64,000 nucleotides of DNA from Pannonibacter tanglangensis. GTDB lineage: Bacteria; Pseudomonadota; Alphaproteobacteria; Rhizobiales; Stappiaceae. Below the pieces are notes generated by a model, which saw only the letters and a program-made list of their open reading frames with translations, made no database searches and was not told the DNA's origin. Shown here in pieces: positions 51,346 through 61,197 of this stretch. Numbering within the stretch: position 1 is the first letter of the stretch; every line of letters starts with the position of its first letter. The stretch lies in the NCBI RefSeq assembly GCF_009915685.1, contig NZ_JAABLP010000005.1, one strand, 5' to 3'. Both the position numbers and the translations under genes were made by a program.

Positions 51346-52962
51346 ATGGCAATCAGCGCGAACCGGCTGGAACTGCTGCAGATCGCCGATGCGGTGGCTC
51401 GCGAGAAGACCATCGATCGCGGCATCGTGATCGCTGCGATGGAGGACGCCATCCAGAAGGCGGCCCGCTCCCGTTATGGCAGCGAGACGGAAGTGCGCGC
51501 CGAGATCAACCCGAAGACGGGTGAAATCCGGCTGCAGCGCCTGCTCCAGGTGGTCGACCGCGTCGAGAACATCTCCACCGAGATCGCCCTTGTCGATGCC
51601 AAGCAGCGCAATCCGGAAGCCACCATCGGCGACTACATTGCCGAACCGCTGCCGCCGCTCGACTTCGGTCGCATCGCGGCCCAGTCGGCCAAGCAGGTCA
51701 TCGTGCAGAAGGTCCGCGAGGCCGAGCGTGACCGCCAGTATGACGAGTTCAAGGACCGCATCGGCGAGATCGTCAACGGCGTGGTCAAGCGCGCCGAATA
51801 CGGCAACGTGATCGTGGATCTGGGCCGTGGCGAAGGCATTGTCCGCCGCGACGAGCTGATCCCGCGCGAGCTGTTCCGCACCGGCGACCGTATCCGCGCC
51901 TATGTCTATGACGTGCGCCGCGAACAGCGTGGCCCGCAGATCTTCCTGTCGCGCACCCATCCGCAGTTCATGGCGAAGCTCTTCGCCCAGGAAGTCCCGG
52001 AAATCTATGACGGCGTCATCGAGATCAAGGCCGTGGCCCGCGACCCGGGCTCGCGCGCCAAGATCGCGGTGATTTCCAAGGACAGCTCGATCGATCCCGT
52101 CGGCGCCTGCGTCGGCATGCGCGGCTCCCGCGTCCAGGCCGTTGTCGGCGAGCTGCAGGGCGAGAAGATCGACATCATTCCGTGGAACCCGGACGCGGCA
52201 ACCTTCATCGTCAACGCGCTGCAGCCGGCCGAAGTGGCCAAGGTCGTGCTCGACGAGGATGCGGAGCGCATCGAGGTCGTGGTGCCGGACGAGCAGCTGT
52301 CGCTGGCCATCGGCCGTCGCGGCCAGAACGTCCGTCTCGCCTCGCAGCTCACCGGCTGGGCGATCGACATCATGACCGAGCAGGAAGAAAGTGAGCGGCG
52401 CCAGAAGGAATTCCAGGAGCGCTCCACCCTCTTCATGGAAGCCCTGAACGTGGACGAGATGGTCGGCCAGCTTCTCGCCACCGAGGGCTTTACCTCGGTC
52501 GAGGAAGTGGCCTATGTCGATCTCGACGAGATCGCCATGATCGAGGGCTTCGACGACGACACCGCCGAGGAGATCCAGGCCCGTGCCCGCGACTTCCTCG
52601 CGGAGCAGGAAGCAAAGCTGGACGAGGAGCGTCGGGCCCTCGGCGTCGACGACGAGCTGCGCCAGATCGACGGCCTGACCACGGCCATGCTGGTTGCCCT
52701 CGGCAAGGACGGCATCAAGACCATCGAAGACCTCGCGGGCTGCGCAACCGACGATCTCGTCGGCTGGAGCGAGCGCAAGGACGGCGAGACCAAGCGTCAT
52801 GCCGGCGCCCTGTCCGCCTTCGAGGTGTCGCGCGCGGAAGCCGAGGCCATGGTGATGGCGGCCCGCGTTGCGGCCGGCTGGATCAGCGCCGACGAACTGG
52901 CGGCTGACGAGGACGTGGCCGGCGACGACGCCGACGAGACCGAGGAAGAGGACGCCGAGTAA
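51346..52962 (+). CDS. nusA: transcription termination/antitermination factor NusA
   Basis: Binds RNA polymerase and nascent RNA, promoting pausing, termination and rRNA antitermination. 538 residues: N-terminal domain (LLQIADAVAREKTIDRGIVI), S1 (about 135-200, GVVKRAEYGNVIVDLGRGEG), KH1/KH2 (VGACVGMRGSRVQAVVGELQ read in part; LSLAIGRRGQNVRLAS), and C-terminal acidic repeats. It ends in a Glu/Asp-rich tail. GAGGAG precedes ATG 51346; a GTG 9 bases earlier is ignored. Confidence 0.97.
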   Translation: MAISANRLELLQIADAVAREKTIDRGIVIAAMEDAIQKAARSRYGSETEVRAEINPKTGEIRLQRLLQVVDRVENISTEIALVDAKQRNPEATIGDYIAEPLPPLDFGRIAAQSAKQVIVQKVREAERDRQYDEFKDRIGEIVNGVVKRAEYGNVIVDLGRGEGIVRRDELIPRELFRTGDRIRAYVYDVRREQRGPQIFLSRTHPQFMAKLFAQEVPEIYDGVIEIKAVARDPGSRAKIAVISKDSSIDPVGACVGMRGSRVQAVVGELQGEKIDIIPWNPDAATFIVNALQPAEVAKVVLDEDAERIEVVVPDEQLSLAIGRRGQNVRLASQLTGWAIDIMTEQEESERRQKEFQERSTLFMEALNVDEMVGQLLATEGFTSVEEVAYVDLDEIAMIEGFDDDTAEEIQARARDFLAEQEAKLDEERRALGVDDELRQIDGLTTAMLVALGKDGIKTIEDLAGCATDDLVGWSERKDGETKRHAGALSAFEVSRAEAEAMVMAARVAAGWISADELAADEDVAGDDADETEEEDAE

Positions 52963-53010
52963 TCGGCGCCTTCGGGATCTCGAGACCGCTCAACAGGAGG
53001 CTGGACCGGA

Positions 53011-53658
53011 GTGCCAAGGAAGAATGAGCCGCTGGAACGGCAGTGCGCGCTGACCCGAGAGGTGAAGCCCGTGTCCGACCTGATGCGGTTCGTCATGGAT
53101 CCGGACGGCCAGGTCGTTCCCGACCTGAGGCGCAATCTGCCCGGTCGCGGCGTGTGGGTGACCGCGCAGCGCAGCGCCATCGAACAGGCCGAGAAGCGCA
53201 AGGTGTTCCCGCGCGGCTTCAAGGCGGAGGCGAAGGTGGAGCCGGGACTGGCCGACAGGGTGGATGCCCTGTTGACCCGCGCGGCCCTGTCGGCCCTGTC
53301 GCTGTCGCGCAAGGCGGGTGAACTGGTGACGGGCTTTGCCAAGGTCGAGGCGGCCCTCAGACGGGATCCGGTCGTCGGCCTGATACATGCTTCGGATGCG
53401 TCCGAAGACGGAGTACGGAAGCTCGCGGGTGTTGCCGCGAGCCGGTTTGAAGACGCAAACGGCGGTCCGGTCGTCCGTTTGTTCGATTCGACTCAATTGG
53501 ATTTGGCATTGGGTCGGACTAATGTGATACATGCTGCGCTGCTCGCAGGCCGGGCGAGCGAAGGCTTCCTTGCGCGAATACGCGATCTGGAGGCATTCCG
53601 GGCGAGTTCCGTCGCGAAATCCAGCGACGGCGCGAACAGCGCAGCAGGGCAGGACTGA
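53011..53658 (+). CDS. YlxR-family RNA-binding protein fused to an L7Ae-like domain
   Basis: 215 residues. The N-terminal half has the YlxR (DUF448) pattern: RQCALTREVKPVSDLMRFV and NLPGRGVWVT. The C-terminal half (about 85-190) looks like an L7Ae/YlxQ module (LSLSRKAGELVTGFAKVEAAL, VGLIHASDAS). In Firmicutes these are two genes (ylxR, ylxQ); the fused form is usual in alphaproteobacteria. GTG start with AGGAGG 10 bases upstream. Lies between nusA and infB; likely binds RNA. Exact role unknown. Confidence 0.88.
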   Translation: MPRKNEPLERQCALTREVKPVSDLMRFVMDPDGQVVPDLRRNLPGRGVWVTAQRSAIEQAEKRKVFPRGFKAEAKVEPGLADRVDALLTRAALSALSLSRKAGELVTGFAKVEAALRRDPVVGLIHASDASEDGVRKLAGVAASRFEDANGGPVVRLFDSTQLDLALGRTNVIHAALLAGRASEGFLARIRDLEAFRASSVAKSSDGANSAAGQD

Positions 53659-53666
53659 AGGCAAAT

Positions 53667-56423
53667 ATGAACGATACGAAGAATCCAGGCGACAAGACGA
53701 TTAGCGTCGAGCGGAAGACCCTCGGTCTCAAGCGGGGTGGCGTCGAGCAGGGCACTGTTCGGCAGAGCTTCTCCCATGGCCGGTCTAAGGCTGTCGTCGT
53801 GGAGAAGAAGAAGCGGCGCGTGGTGGTCCCCGGCCAGGAAGGACGCCCGGAGGCTGAAGCCGCCGCGCCGGCTCCGGTCGAGCGTCCCCGCGAGCCGGCT
53901 CCCGCCGCGCCGCAGTCCCAGCCGCAGACGCAGAACACCCAGCAGCAGCAGCCGCAGCAGCAGCGCCGTCCCCAGCAGGGCGGTCAGCCGCAGCGTCCGC
54001 AGCAGCGCAGCGGTGGCGGCACCGTGCTCCGCTCCCTGACCCAGGAAGAGGCCGCAGCCCGCATGGCGGCGCTGAAGCAGGCCCAGGAGCGTGAGGTCGA
54101 GGAGCGCAAACGCGCCGAGGAAGACGCCCGCCGCCGTGCCATCGAAGAGGCACAGCGCAAGGCCGAAGAGGAAGCGCGCGCCAAGGCCGAGGAAGAGGCT
54201 CGCAAGATCCGCGAGGCCGAGGAGGCTGCGCGTCGCGCTGCCGAGCCGGACCTGCCGGCTCCGGTCGTGGCCGAGAAGCCGGCGGCGGCCGCCGCTCCGG
54301 CGCCGCGTCCGGCCGCTCCGGCTGCCGCAGCCCGTCCGGCTCCGGCCGGCCAGGGCCAGGCCCGCAAGCCCGAAGGAACCACCCAGCCGCAGGCCGATCG
54401 CCCGCGTCCGGCCGGCGCTCCGGTTGTCGCCGCCACCGAGGACGAGGATGACCGCAAGGGCGGCCTGCGTTCGGTCAAGCGCCCGAAGGCTCCGGTCGCT
54501 CCGGTTGCCAAGCGCGGCGCTGGCGACGACCGCCGTCGCTCCAAGCTGACCATCTCCGCCGCGACCGGCGGCTCGGACGAGCAGCGCTCGCGTTCGCTCG
54601 CCTCGCTGCGCCGTCGCCGCGAGAAGGAAAAGCGCGGCGGGATGCAGACCGTGCGCGAGAAGATCTCGCGTGAAGTCATCCTGCCCGAGGCCATCACCAT
54701 CCAGGAACTCGCCAACCGCATGGCCGAGCGCTCCGTGGACGTGATCAAGCTGCTGATGAAGCAGGGCCAGATGCTGAAGATCAACGACGTGATCGACGCC
54801 GACACGGCCGAGCTGATCGCGTCGGAACTCGGACACACCGTCAAGCGCGTCTCGGAAGCCGATGTCGAGGAAGGTCTGTTCTCGACGCAGGACGACGACG
54901 AGGTGCTGGTCTCCCGTCCGCCGGTCGTGACCATCATGGGCCACGTCGACCACGGCAAGACCTCGCTGCTCGACGCGATCCGCAACTCGAAGGTCGTGTC
55001 GGGTGAAGCCGGTGGCATCACCCAGCACATCGGCGCCTATCAGGTCGAGAAGAACGGTCAGAAGATCACCTTCATCGACACCCCGGGCCATGCCGCCTTC
55101 ACCCAGATGCGTGCGCGCGGTGCCAAGGCCACCGACATCGTCATCCTGGTGGTGGCCGCCGACGACGGTGTGATGCCGCAGACCAAGGAAGCGATCTCGC
55201 ACGCCAAGGCTGCCGGCGTTCCGATCATCGTGGCGATCAACAAGATCGACAAGCCGTCCGCCGACCCGAACCGCGTCCGGACCGAGCTGCTGCACGACGA
55301 GATCGTCGTGGAGTCCATGGGCGGTGACACGATCGACGTCGAGGTTTCGGCGAAGGTCGGCACCAACCTGGACCGCCTGCTCGAGATGGTCCTGCTGCAG
55401 GCCGAAGTTCTCGAACTGCGGGCCAACCCGGACCGGACTGCCGAGGGTCTCGTCATCGAAGCCCAGCTCGACAAGGGCCGCGGCCCGGTTGCCACCGTTC
55501 TGGTGCAGAAGGGCACCCTGCGCGTCGGCGACATCCTCGTCGCCGGTGGCGAGTGGGGCAAGGTGCGCGCGCTGCTGGACGAGGATGGCAACCAGGTCAA
55601 GGAAGCCGGACCGTCCAAGCCGGTCGAGGTTCTGGGCTTCCAGGGCACGCCGGAAGCCGGCGACATGGTTGCCGTGGTGGAGAACGAGTCCCGCGCCCGC
55701 GAGATCGCCGACTACCGCCAGCGCCAGAAGCGCGAGAAGCTCGCGGTCGTGAAGGCCGGCACCCGTGCCTCGCTCGAGCAGATGATGAGCCGTCTGCAGA
55801 GCGGTGGCCGCAAGGAATTCCCGCTGGTCATCAAGGCCGACGTGCAGGGGTCCGCGGAAGCCATCGCGCATGCGCTCGACAAGGTCGGCAACGAGGAAGT
55901 CGGTGCCCGCGTGCTCTTCTCGGGCGTGGGTGGCATCACCGAGTCCGACATCACGCTGGCCACGGCGTCGAATGCCTCGATCATCGCCTTCAACGTGCGT
56001 GCCAACAAGCAGGCCCGTGAGGCGGCTGACCGCGAGGGCATCGAGATCCGCTACTACAACGTCATCTACGATCTCGTGGACGACGTGAAGGCGGCGATGT
56101 CCGGCATGCTGGCTCCGGAGCGCCGCGAGACCTTCATCGGGTATGCCGAGATCCGCGAGATCTTCGACATCACGAAGGTCGGCAAGGTGGCGGGCTGCCT
56201 TGTCACCGAAGGTGTCGTCGAACGTGGTGCGGAAGTGCGCCTCATCCGCGACAACGTCGTCGTTCACGAAGGCAAGCTGGGCACGCTCAAGCGCTTCAAG
56301 GACGACGTCAAGTCGGTCGAGTCCGGCCAGGAATGCGGCATGAACTTCGTCAACTACCAGGACATGCGGGTTGGCGACGTGATCGAGTGCTTCCGCGTCG
56401 AGCAGATCGCGCGCAGCCTCTGA
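53667..56423 (+). CDS. infB: translation initiation factor IF-2
   Basis: GTPase that recruits fMet-tRNA to the 30S subunit. 918 residues: a long N-terminal part (1-330) with Gln/Pro-rich and Lys/Glu/Ala-rich coiled-coil stretches, then the G domain with VTIMGHVDHGKTSLLDAI, DTPGHAAFTQMRARGA and NKIDKPSADPNRVR. Domains II-IV end in VGDVIECFRVEQIARSL. Starts 8 bases after ylxR. The N-terminal segment is low complexity, as normal for IF-2. Confidence 0.98.
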   Translation: MNDTKNPGDKTISVERKTLGLKRGGVEQGTVRQSFSHGRSKAVVVEKKKRRVVVPGQEGRPEAEAAAPAPVERPREPAPAAPQSQPQTQNTQQQQPQQQRRPQQGGQPQRPQQRSGGGTVLRSLTQEEAAARMAALKQAQEREVEERKRAEEDARRRAIEEAQRKAEEEARAKAEEEARKIREAEEAARRAAEPDLPAPVVAEKPAAAAAPAPRPAAPAAAARPAPAGQGQARKPEGTTQPQADRPRPAGAPVVAATEDEDDRKGGLRSVKRPKAPVAPVAKRGAGDDRRRSKLTISAATGGSDEQRSRSLASLRRRREKEKRGGMQTVREKISREVILPEAITIQELANRMAERSVDVIKLLMKQGQMLKINDVIDADTAELIASELGHTVKRVSEADVEEGLFSTQDDDEVLVSRPPVVTIMGHVDHGKTSLLDAIRNSKVVSGEAGGITQHIGAYQVEKNGQKITFIDTPGHAAFTQMRARGAKATDIVILVVAADDGVMPQTKEAISHAKAAGVPIIVAINKIDKPSADPNRVRTELLHDEIVVESMGGDTIDVEVSAKVGTNLDRLLEMVLLQAEVLELRANPDRTAEGLVIEAQLDKGRGPVATVLVQKGTLRVGDILVAGGEWGKVRALLDEDGNQVKEAGPSKPVEVLGFQGTPEAGDMVAVVENESRAREIADYRQRQKREKLAVVKAGTRASLEQMMSRLQSGGRKEFPLVIKADVQGSAEAIAHALDKVGNEEVGARVLFSGVGGITESDITLATASNASIIAFNVRANKQAREAADREGIEIRYYNVIYDLVDDVKAAMSGMLAPERRETFIGYAEIREIFDITKVGKVAGCLVTEGVVERGAEVRLIRDNVVVHEGKLGTLKRFKDDVKSVESGQECGMNFVNYQDMRVGDVIECFRVEQIARSL

Positions 56424-56552
56424 CGCTGCGGACGGGCCGGACGGCCCGACGGATCAGACAGGGCGCCGGCGCCGGGACCACCCCGCGCCGGCCCCTTCAT
56501 TTCGCAACCGTGCCGGCCGATCCCGGAACCGTTGCCCGAACGGACAAGAAAC

Positions 56553-56981
56553 ATGGCAAAAAGCATGGGAGAGGGCCCCGGCATGCCCTCGCAGCGGCAG
56601 TTGCGCGTGGGCGAGCTCGTGCGCAAGGAGCTGTCGGACATCTTCACCCGTGGCCAGCTGTCCGATCCGGACCTGGACGGGGTGATCATCACCATCCCGG
56701 AGGTGCGCATGACGCCCGACCTGCGTCTGGCGACCTGCCTCGTGATGCCGCTCGGCGGCCGCAACGCCGACAAGGTGGTGAAGGCGCTGAACCGCAGCGC
56801 GAAGTTCTTCCGGGGTCAGGTGTCGCGCAAGCTCACCATGAAGTACATGCCCGACTTCCGCTTCATCCTGGACACGCGCTTCGACGATGACGACCGCATC
56901 GGCACGCTGCTGATGCAGCCGGAGGTCAAGCGCGACCTCGACGCCATTGCCGAGGACGAAACGGACGATCGCGACGACTGA
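56553..56981 (+). CDS. rbfA: ribosome-binding factor A
   Basis: Cold-shock 30S maturation factor with a KH-like fold. 142 residues: SQRQLRVGELVRKELSDIFTR, VIITIPEVRMTPDLRLATCL, and YMPDFRFILDTRFDDDDRI. Start 56553 chosen (MAKSMGEG); an alternative start at 56532 adds seven residues. Follows infB and precedes truB after an unusually long 209-base gap carrying inverted repeats. Confidence 0.95.
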   Translation: MAKSMGEGPGMPSQRQLRVGELVRKELSDIFTRGQLSDPDLDGVIITIPEVRMTPDLRLATCLVMPLGGRNADKVVKALNRSAKFFRGQVSRKLTMKYMPDFRFILDTRFDDDDRIGTLLMQPEVKRDLDAIAEDETDDRDD

Positions 56982-57040
56982 TCCGTCCAGCGCCAGCATC
57001 TGCGGATGCTGCAGAGTGCTGGCGAGACCCTTCCTCGCGG

Positions 57041-57164
57041 CATCCCGGGCAAGCGCGAGCGCAGGCCCGGGACCGGAGTGCGAGGGCGATGCTGTTGTAA
57101 ATGTTGATCAATGACGACCTTGGCTTACCGGTCCCGGCTCGCGCTGCGCCAGGCCGGGATGACG
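57041..57164. repeat. pair of inverted intergenic palindromes between rbfA and truB
   Basis: Two copies of a roughly 37-base element face each other: 57041-57076 begins CATCCCGGGCAAGCGCGAG and ends GGGACCGG. 57128-57164 is its approximate reverse complement, beginning CCGGTCCCGG and ending GGGATGACG. The first copy folds by CCCGGGC / GCCCGGG. The form resembles short dispersed palindromes of the CATCCCGG...CCGGGA kind seen in alphaproteobacteria, here as a head-to-head pair. Confidence 0.7.
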
Positions 57165-57190
57165 CCGGGCGGGGTAAAGGATTGTTCTCA

Positions 57191-58126
57191 ATGTCGCGTC
57201 CGCAGAAGGTGCGCCGTCCGCGCAACGCCATTGATGGCTGGCTGGTGCTGGACAAGCCCTACGGCCTGACCTCCAACGATGCGCTCACGCGCGTGAAGCG
57301 CATCCTGCACCCTGAAAAGGTGGGGCACGCAGGCACCCTCGATCCCCGGGCTTCGGGTTGCCTGCCGCTTGCCTTTGGCGAGGCCACCAAGACGGTGCCC
57401 ATGGTCATGAACGGCCGCAAGGTCTACCGGTTCGAGGTGACCTGGGGCGCGGAAACCGACACAGACGACACCGAAGGCACGGTGATCGCCACCTCCGACA
57501 TCCGGCCGGATGCGGCGGCCATCGGCGCCGTGCTGCCGGAGTTCACCGGCACCATCCTGCAGGTTCCGCCGAAGTTCTCGGCCATCAAGGTCGACGGCGA
57601 GCGTGCCTATGATCTGGCCCGCGACGGCGAGACGGTCGAGCTGGAGGCGCGGCCGATCGACGTGCATCGCCTGAGCCTGATCGAGATGCGGGGCGATGAC
57701 CGCAGTGTCTTCGAGGCCGAATGCGGCAAGGGCACCTATGTGCGCGCCCTGGCGCGTGACCTGGGGCGCCGCCTCGGGACCCGCGGCCACGTGACCGAAC
57801 TGCGCCGCCTGCTGGTCGGTCCCTTCGGCGAGGCCGACATGGTGACGCTGGAGGAACTCGAGGAGGCTGCCCGCGCGGCCGGCGAGGATGTCGAGCCGCT
57901 GATGGATTTCCTTCTGCCGGTCCGGGAAGCGCTGGCCGATGTGCCCGAGGTGCTGGTCAGCGGCGATGATGCCGCGCGGATCCGCCAGGGCATGGCCGTG
58001 CTGCTGCGCGGCCGGTCGGCGCCGCTCGCCTGCGAACTGGCCTTTGCCAGCCACGCCGGAACGCCGGTTGCGCTCGGCAGTGTTGACAGGGGCCGCTTCC
58101 AGCCCTCGCGAATTCTTCACCTTTAG
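57191..58126 (+). CDS. truB: tRNA pseudouridine(55) synthase TruB
   Basis: Converts U55 to pseudouridine in the T-loop of tRNAs. The 311-residue protein has GWLVLDKPYGLTSNDALTRV, the catalytic GHAGTLDPRASGCLPLAFG (Asp in TLDP), and KFSAIKVDGERAYDLAR. CGKGTYVRALARDLGRRLG follows. Start MSRPQKV was chosen; in-frame codons back to 57101 run through the repeat element and are not conserved. Follows rbfA and precedes rpsO. Confidence 0.96.
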   Translation: MSRPQKVRRPRNAIDGWLVLDKPYGLTSNDALTRVKRILHPEKVGHAGTLDPRASGCLPLAFGEATKTVPMVMNGRKVYRFEVTWGAETDTDDTEGTVIATSDIRPDAAAIGAVLPEFTGTILQVPPKFSAIKVDGERAYDLARDGETVELEARPIDVHRLSLIEMRGDDRSVFEAECGKGTYVRALARDLGRRLGTRGHVTELRRLLVGPFGEADMVTLEELEEAARAAGEDVEPLMDFLLPVREALADVPEVLVSGDDAARIRQGMAVLLRGRSAPLACELAFASHAGTPVALGSVDRGRFQPSRILHL

Positions 58127-58378
58127 CGCGCGCGGCGGGCGCGCGGTCAAGAATTGACTGGCAATTTCGGGCCGTCTCCGCCATATTCCGCCGCCATCGG
58201 GGCCCTGCTGGCCCCGACCCCCATGCCCGACCTTTGCTGGACGACATCCCGGCCCTGGCTGAACGGCATGCGGACCTCCCGGCGCCCCGTGCGGCCGGTC
58301 CGGACAGCATCCGGACCTGTCGCTTGCGCCTTTTCCGGATCCAGCCTGGCTGCATCCCCAACCTGAAAGGACATCACG

Positions 58379-58648
58379 ATGTCGATCACTGCCGAGCGCA
58401 AGGCCGCTCTCATCAAGGAATACGCCGTTGCTGAAGGCGACACCGGCTCCCCGGAAGTCCAGGTCGCCATCCTGACCGAGCGTATCAACAACCTGACCGA
58501 ACACTTCAAGGGCCATGGCAAGGACAACCACTCCCGCCGCGGTCTGCTGAAGCTCGTCGCCACCCGTCGTTCGCTGCTGGACTACCTGAACCGCAAGGAC
58601 GGTGCCCGTTACAAGGCACTGATCGAGCGGCTCGGCATTCGCCGCTAA
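58379..58648 (+). CDS. rpsO: 30S ribosomal protein S15
   Basis: Primary 16S rRNA-binding protein of 89 residues: MSITAERKAALIKEYAVAEG, TGSPEVQVAILTERINNLTE, HFKGHGKDNHSRRGLLKLVA and RRSLLDYLNRKD. AAAGGA precedes the ATG. It has a 252-base upstream region likely holding its own promoter, and a terminator-like hairpin before pnp. In E. coli S15 represses its own translation; whether the leader here can do so is not known. Confidence 0.98.
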   Translation: MSITAERKAALIKEYAVAEGDTGSPEVQVAILTERINNLTEHFKGHGKDNHSRRGLLKLVATRRSLLDYLNRKDGARYKALIERLGIRR

Positions 58649-58663
58649 TCGGACCGGGATTGC

Positions 58664-58697
58664 AACGCGGTGGGTGGATTTGCCCGCCGCGTTTGCT
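58664..58697 (+). terminator. rpsO hairpin terminator
   Basis: 11-bp stem AACGCGGTGGG / CCCGCCGCGTT (one G-U) with loop TGGATTTG, beginning 16 bases after the rpsO stop. Only a TTTG tail follows, so read-through to pnp is likely. A TATAGG -10-like element overlaps its 3' edge. Confidence 0.65.
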
Positions 58698-58922
58698 ATA
58701 GGAAGTCTCATGACAGTCATGGGGCAGGATCGCAGGGCGCTGCCGCGCCATCCGGATCAGCCGGAGCCACAGCGTCCCGCCGTCTTGCCCATGGCTCGTC
58801 CACGGTAACCGGCCCATAGGGGGCCGACCGAAACCACCCGCGCGCCGGGTGCCGGGTCACGATCCAGCCAACGGATCACCGGACGTCGCGCCGCGCGGGG
58901 ACGAAGCTTGCAAGGAACGTAC

Positions 58923-61052
58923 ATGTTCAACATTCATCGCGTCGAAGTCGAGTGGGCCGGTCGTCCGCTCGTCCTGGAAACCGGCAAGGTGGCTCGTCAG
59001 GCCGATGGCGCCGTCATGGCGACCTACGGCGAGACCAAGGTGCTCGCCACCGTCGTTTCGGCCAAGGAGCCGAAGCCGGGCCAGGACTTCTTCCCGCTGA
59101 CCGTCAACTACCAGGAAAAGGCCTTCGCGGCCGGCAAGATCCCGGGCGGCTACTTCAAGCGTGAAGGCCGTCCGTCCGAGCACGAGACCCTGACCTCGCG
59201 CCTGATCGACCGCCCGATCCGCCCGCTGTTCGCCGACGGCTACAAGAACGACACCCAGGTCATCGTGACGGTCCTGTCGCATGACATGGAAAACACACCG
59301 GACATCCTGGCGCTCGTTGCCTCGTCCGCGGCGCTGACCCTGTCCGGCGTTCCGTTCATGGGCCCGGTCGGTGGCGCCCGCGTCGGCTACATCAACGGCG
59401 AGTACGTGCTGAACCCGCTGCATGACGACATGGCCGAATCGAAGCTCGACCTGGTCGTTGCCGGCACCGCCGACGCCGTGCTGATGGTGGAATCCGAAGC
59501 CAAGGAACTGCCGGAAGACATCATGCTCGGCGCCGTGATGTTCGGTCATCGCGGCTTCCAGACCGTGATCGACGCCATCATCAAGCTGGCCGAGACCGCC
59601 GCCAAGGAGCCGCGCCAGCTCGACCTGCCGGACCACAGCGCGCTCTACGCCCGCATCAAGGACATCGCGGCTGCCGATCTGACGGCTGCCTACAAGATCA
59701 CCTCGAAGACCGAGCGCAAGAACGCCGTCGACGCGGCCAAGGCCAAGGTTGTCGAGGCCGTGATCACCGCAGCCGGCGACGCCGCTCCGGCCGGCACCGT
59801 GGTCGGCGAGCTGTTCAAGAAGCTCGAGGCCGAGATCGTCCGTGGCGCGATCATCGAGACCGGCACCCGCATCGACGGCCGTGACCTCTCGACCGTCCGC
59901 CCGATCGTCTCGGAAGTCGGCATCCTGCCGCGCGCCCATGGCTCGGCCCTGTTCACCCGCGGCGAGACCCAGGGTCTGGTCGTTGCCACGCTCGGCACCG
60001 GCGAGGACGAGCAGTTCGTGGATGCGCTGGAAGGCACCTACAAGGCGCACTTCATGCTGCACTACAACTTCCCGCCCTACTCCGTCGGCGAGACCGGCCG
60101 CATGGGCTCCCCGGGCCGTCGCGAGATCGGTCACGGCAAGCTCGCCTGGCGCGCCATCAACCCGATGCTGCCGGCCAAGCACGAGTTCCCCTACACGCTG
60201 CGCGTCGTCTCCGAGATCACCGAGTCCAACGGCTCGTCCTCGATGGCAACCGTCTGCGGCACCTCGCTGGCCCTGATGGACGCGGGCGTGCCGCTGAAGT
60301 CGCCGGTCGCGGGCATCGCCATGGGTCTGATCAAGGAAGGTGACAAGTTCGCCGTCCTGTCCGACATCCTGGGCGACGAGGATCACCTCGGCGACATGGA
60401 CTTCAAGGTGGCCGGCACGGCCGAGGGCATCACCTCGCTGCAGATGGACATCAAGATCGACGGCATCACCGAAGAGATCATGAAGGTCGCCCTGGATCAG
60501 GCCCGCGAAGGCCGCATCCACATCCTCGGCGAAATGTCCAAGGCGATCACCGAAGCCCGGTCCGAGCTCGGCGAACATGCTCCGCGCATCGAAGTGCTGA
60601 AGATCCCGGTCGACAAGATCCGTGAAGTGATCGGTTCGGGCGGCAAGGTCATCCGCGAGATCGTGGAAAAGACCGGCGCCAAGATCAACATCGAGGACGA
60701 TGGCACCGTCAAGGTCGCCTCTGCCGACGGCAAGGCCATCAAGGCCGCGATCAACTGGATCAACTCGATTGCCGCCGAGCCGGAAGTCGGGATGATCTAT
60801 GAGGGTACCGTCGTGAAGTGCGTCGAGTTCGGCGCCTTCGTGAACTTCTTCGGTGCCAAGGACGGTCTGGTCCACATCTCCCAGCTCGCTCCCAAGAAGG
60901 TTGCCAAGGTGACCGACGTGGTCAAGGAAGGCGACAAGGTCTGGGTGAAGCTGATGGGCTTCGACGAGCGCGGCAAGGTCCGCCTGTCGATGAAGGTCGT
61001 CGATCAGGACACCGGCAAGGAAATCGAGCGCGAGAAGGGTGAGGAAGAGTAA
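58923..61052 (+). CDS. pnp: polyribonucleotide nucleotidyltransferase (PNPase)
   Basis: Phosphorolytic 3'-5' exoribonuclease of the degradosome. 709 residues: first RNase PH domain (GKVARQADGAVMATYGETKV, PIRPLFADGYKNDTQVIVTV read in part), helical linker, and catalytic second PH domain (GSALFTRGETQGLVVATLGT, GMGLIKEG-type stretch). KH (VIGSGGKVIREIVEKTGA) and S1 (EGTVVKCVEFGAFVNFFGAK) domains follow. Start MFNIHRVE; an earlier in-frame start was dropped. Strong terminator downstream. Confidence 0.98.
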   Translation: MFNIHRVEVEWAGRPLVLETGKVARQADGAVMATYGETKVLATVVSAKEPKPGQDFFPLTVNYQEKAFAAGKIPGGYFKREGRPSEHETLTSRLIDRPIRPLFADGYKNDTQVIVTVLSHDMENTPDILALVASSAALTLSGVPFMGPVGGARVGYINGEYVLNPLHDDMAESKLDLVVAGTADAVLMVESEAKELPEDIMLGAVMFGHRGFQTVIDAIIKLAETAAKEPRQLDLPDHSALYARIKDIAAADLTAAYKITSKTERKNAVDAAKAKVVEAVITAAGDAAPAGTVVGELFKKLEAEIVRGAIIETGTRIDGRDLSTVRPIVSEVGILPRAHGSALFTRGETQGLVVATLGTGEDEQFVDALEGTYKAHFMLHYNFPPYSVGETGRMGSPGRREIGHGKLAWRAINPMLPAKHEFPYTLRVVSEITESNGSSSMATVCGTSLALMDAGVPLKSPVAGIAMGLIKEGDKFAVLSDILGDEDHLGDMDFKVAGTAEGITSLQMDIKIDGITEEIMKVALDQAREGRIHILGEMSKAITEARSELGEHAPRIEVLKIPVDKIREVIGSGGKVIREIVEKTGAKINIEDDGTVKVASADGKAIKAAINWINSIAAEPEVGMIYEGTVVKCVEFGAFVNFFGAKDGLVHISQLAPKKVAKVTDVVKEGDKVWVKLMGFDERGKVRLSMKVVDQDTGKEIEREKGEEE

Positions 61053-61077
61053 TCTTCCCCCTCACCGCGACAGGATC

Positions 61078-61108
61078 AGGCCGGGGCAGATGCCCCGGCC
61101 TTTTCTTT
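61078..61108 (+). terminator. pnp intrinsic terminator
   Basis: Stem GGCCGGGGC / GCCCCGGCC with loop AGAT, followed by TTTTCTTTAT. It closes the rpsO-pnp transcription unit. Confidence 0.93.
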
Positions 61109-61197
61109 ATGGTCGAGCTGACGATCAGGGATCGAGTTGGTCTTTCGCCCTGCCGTGCCGCCTGATATATCCCGCGTGACATCAAGCGGGGTGATCC

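Noticed and set aside
53493..56267. 924-codon minus-strand open frame
   Set aside because: Antisense shadow of infB; IF-2 motifs on the plus strand are unambiguous.
58857..60875. 672-codon minus-strand open frame
   Set aside because: Antisense shadow of pnp with no recognisable motif.
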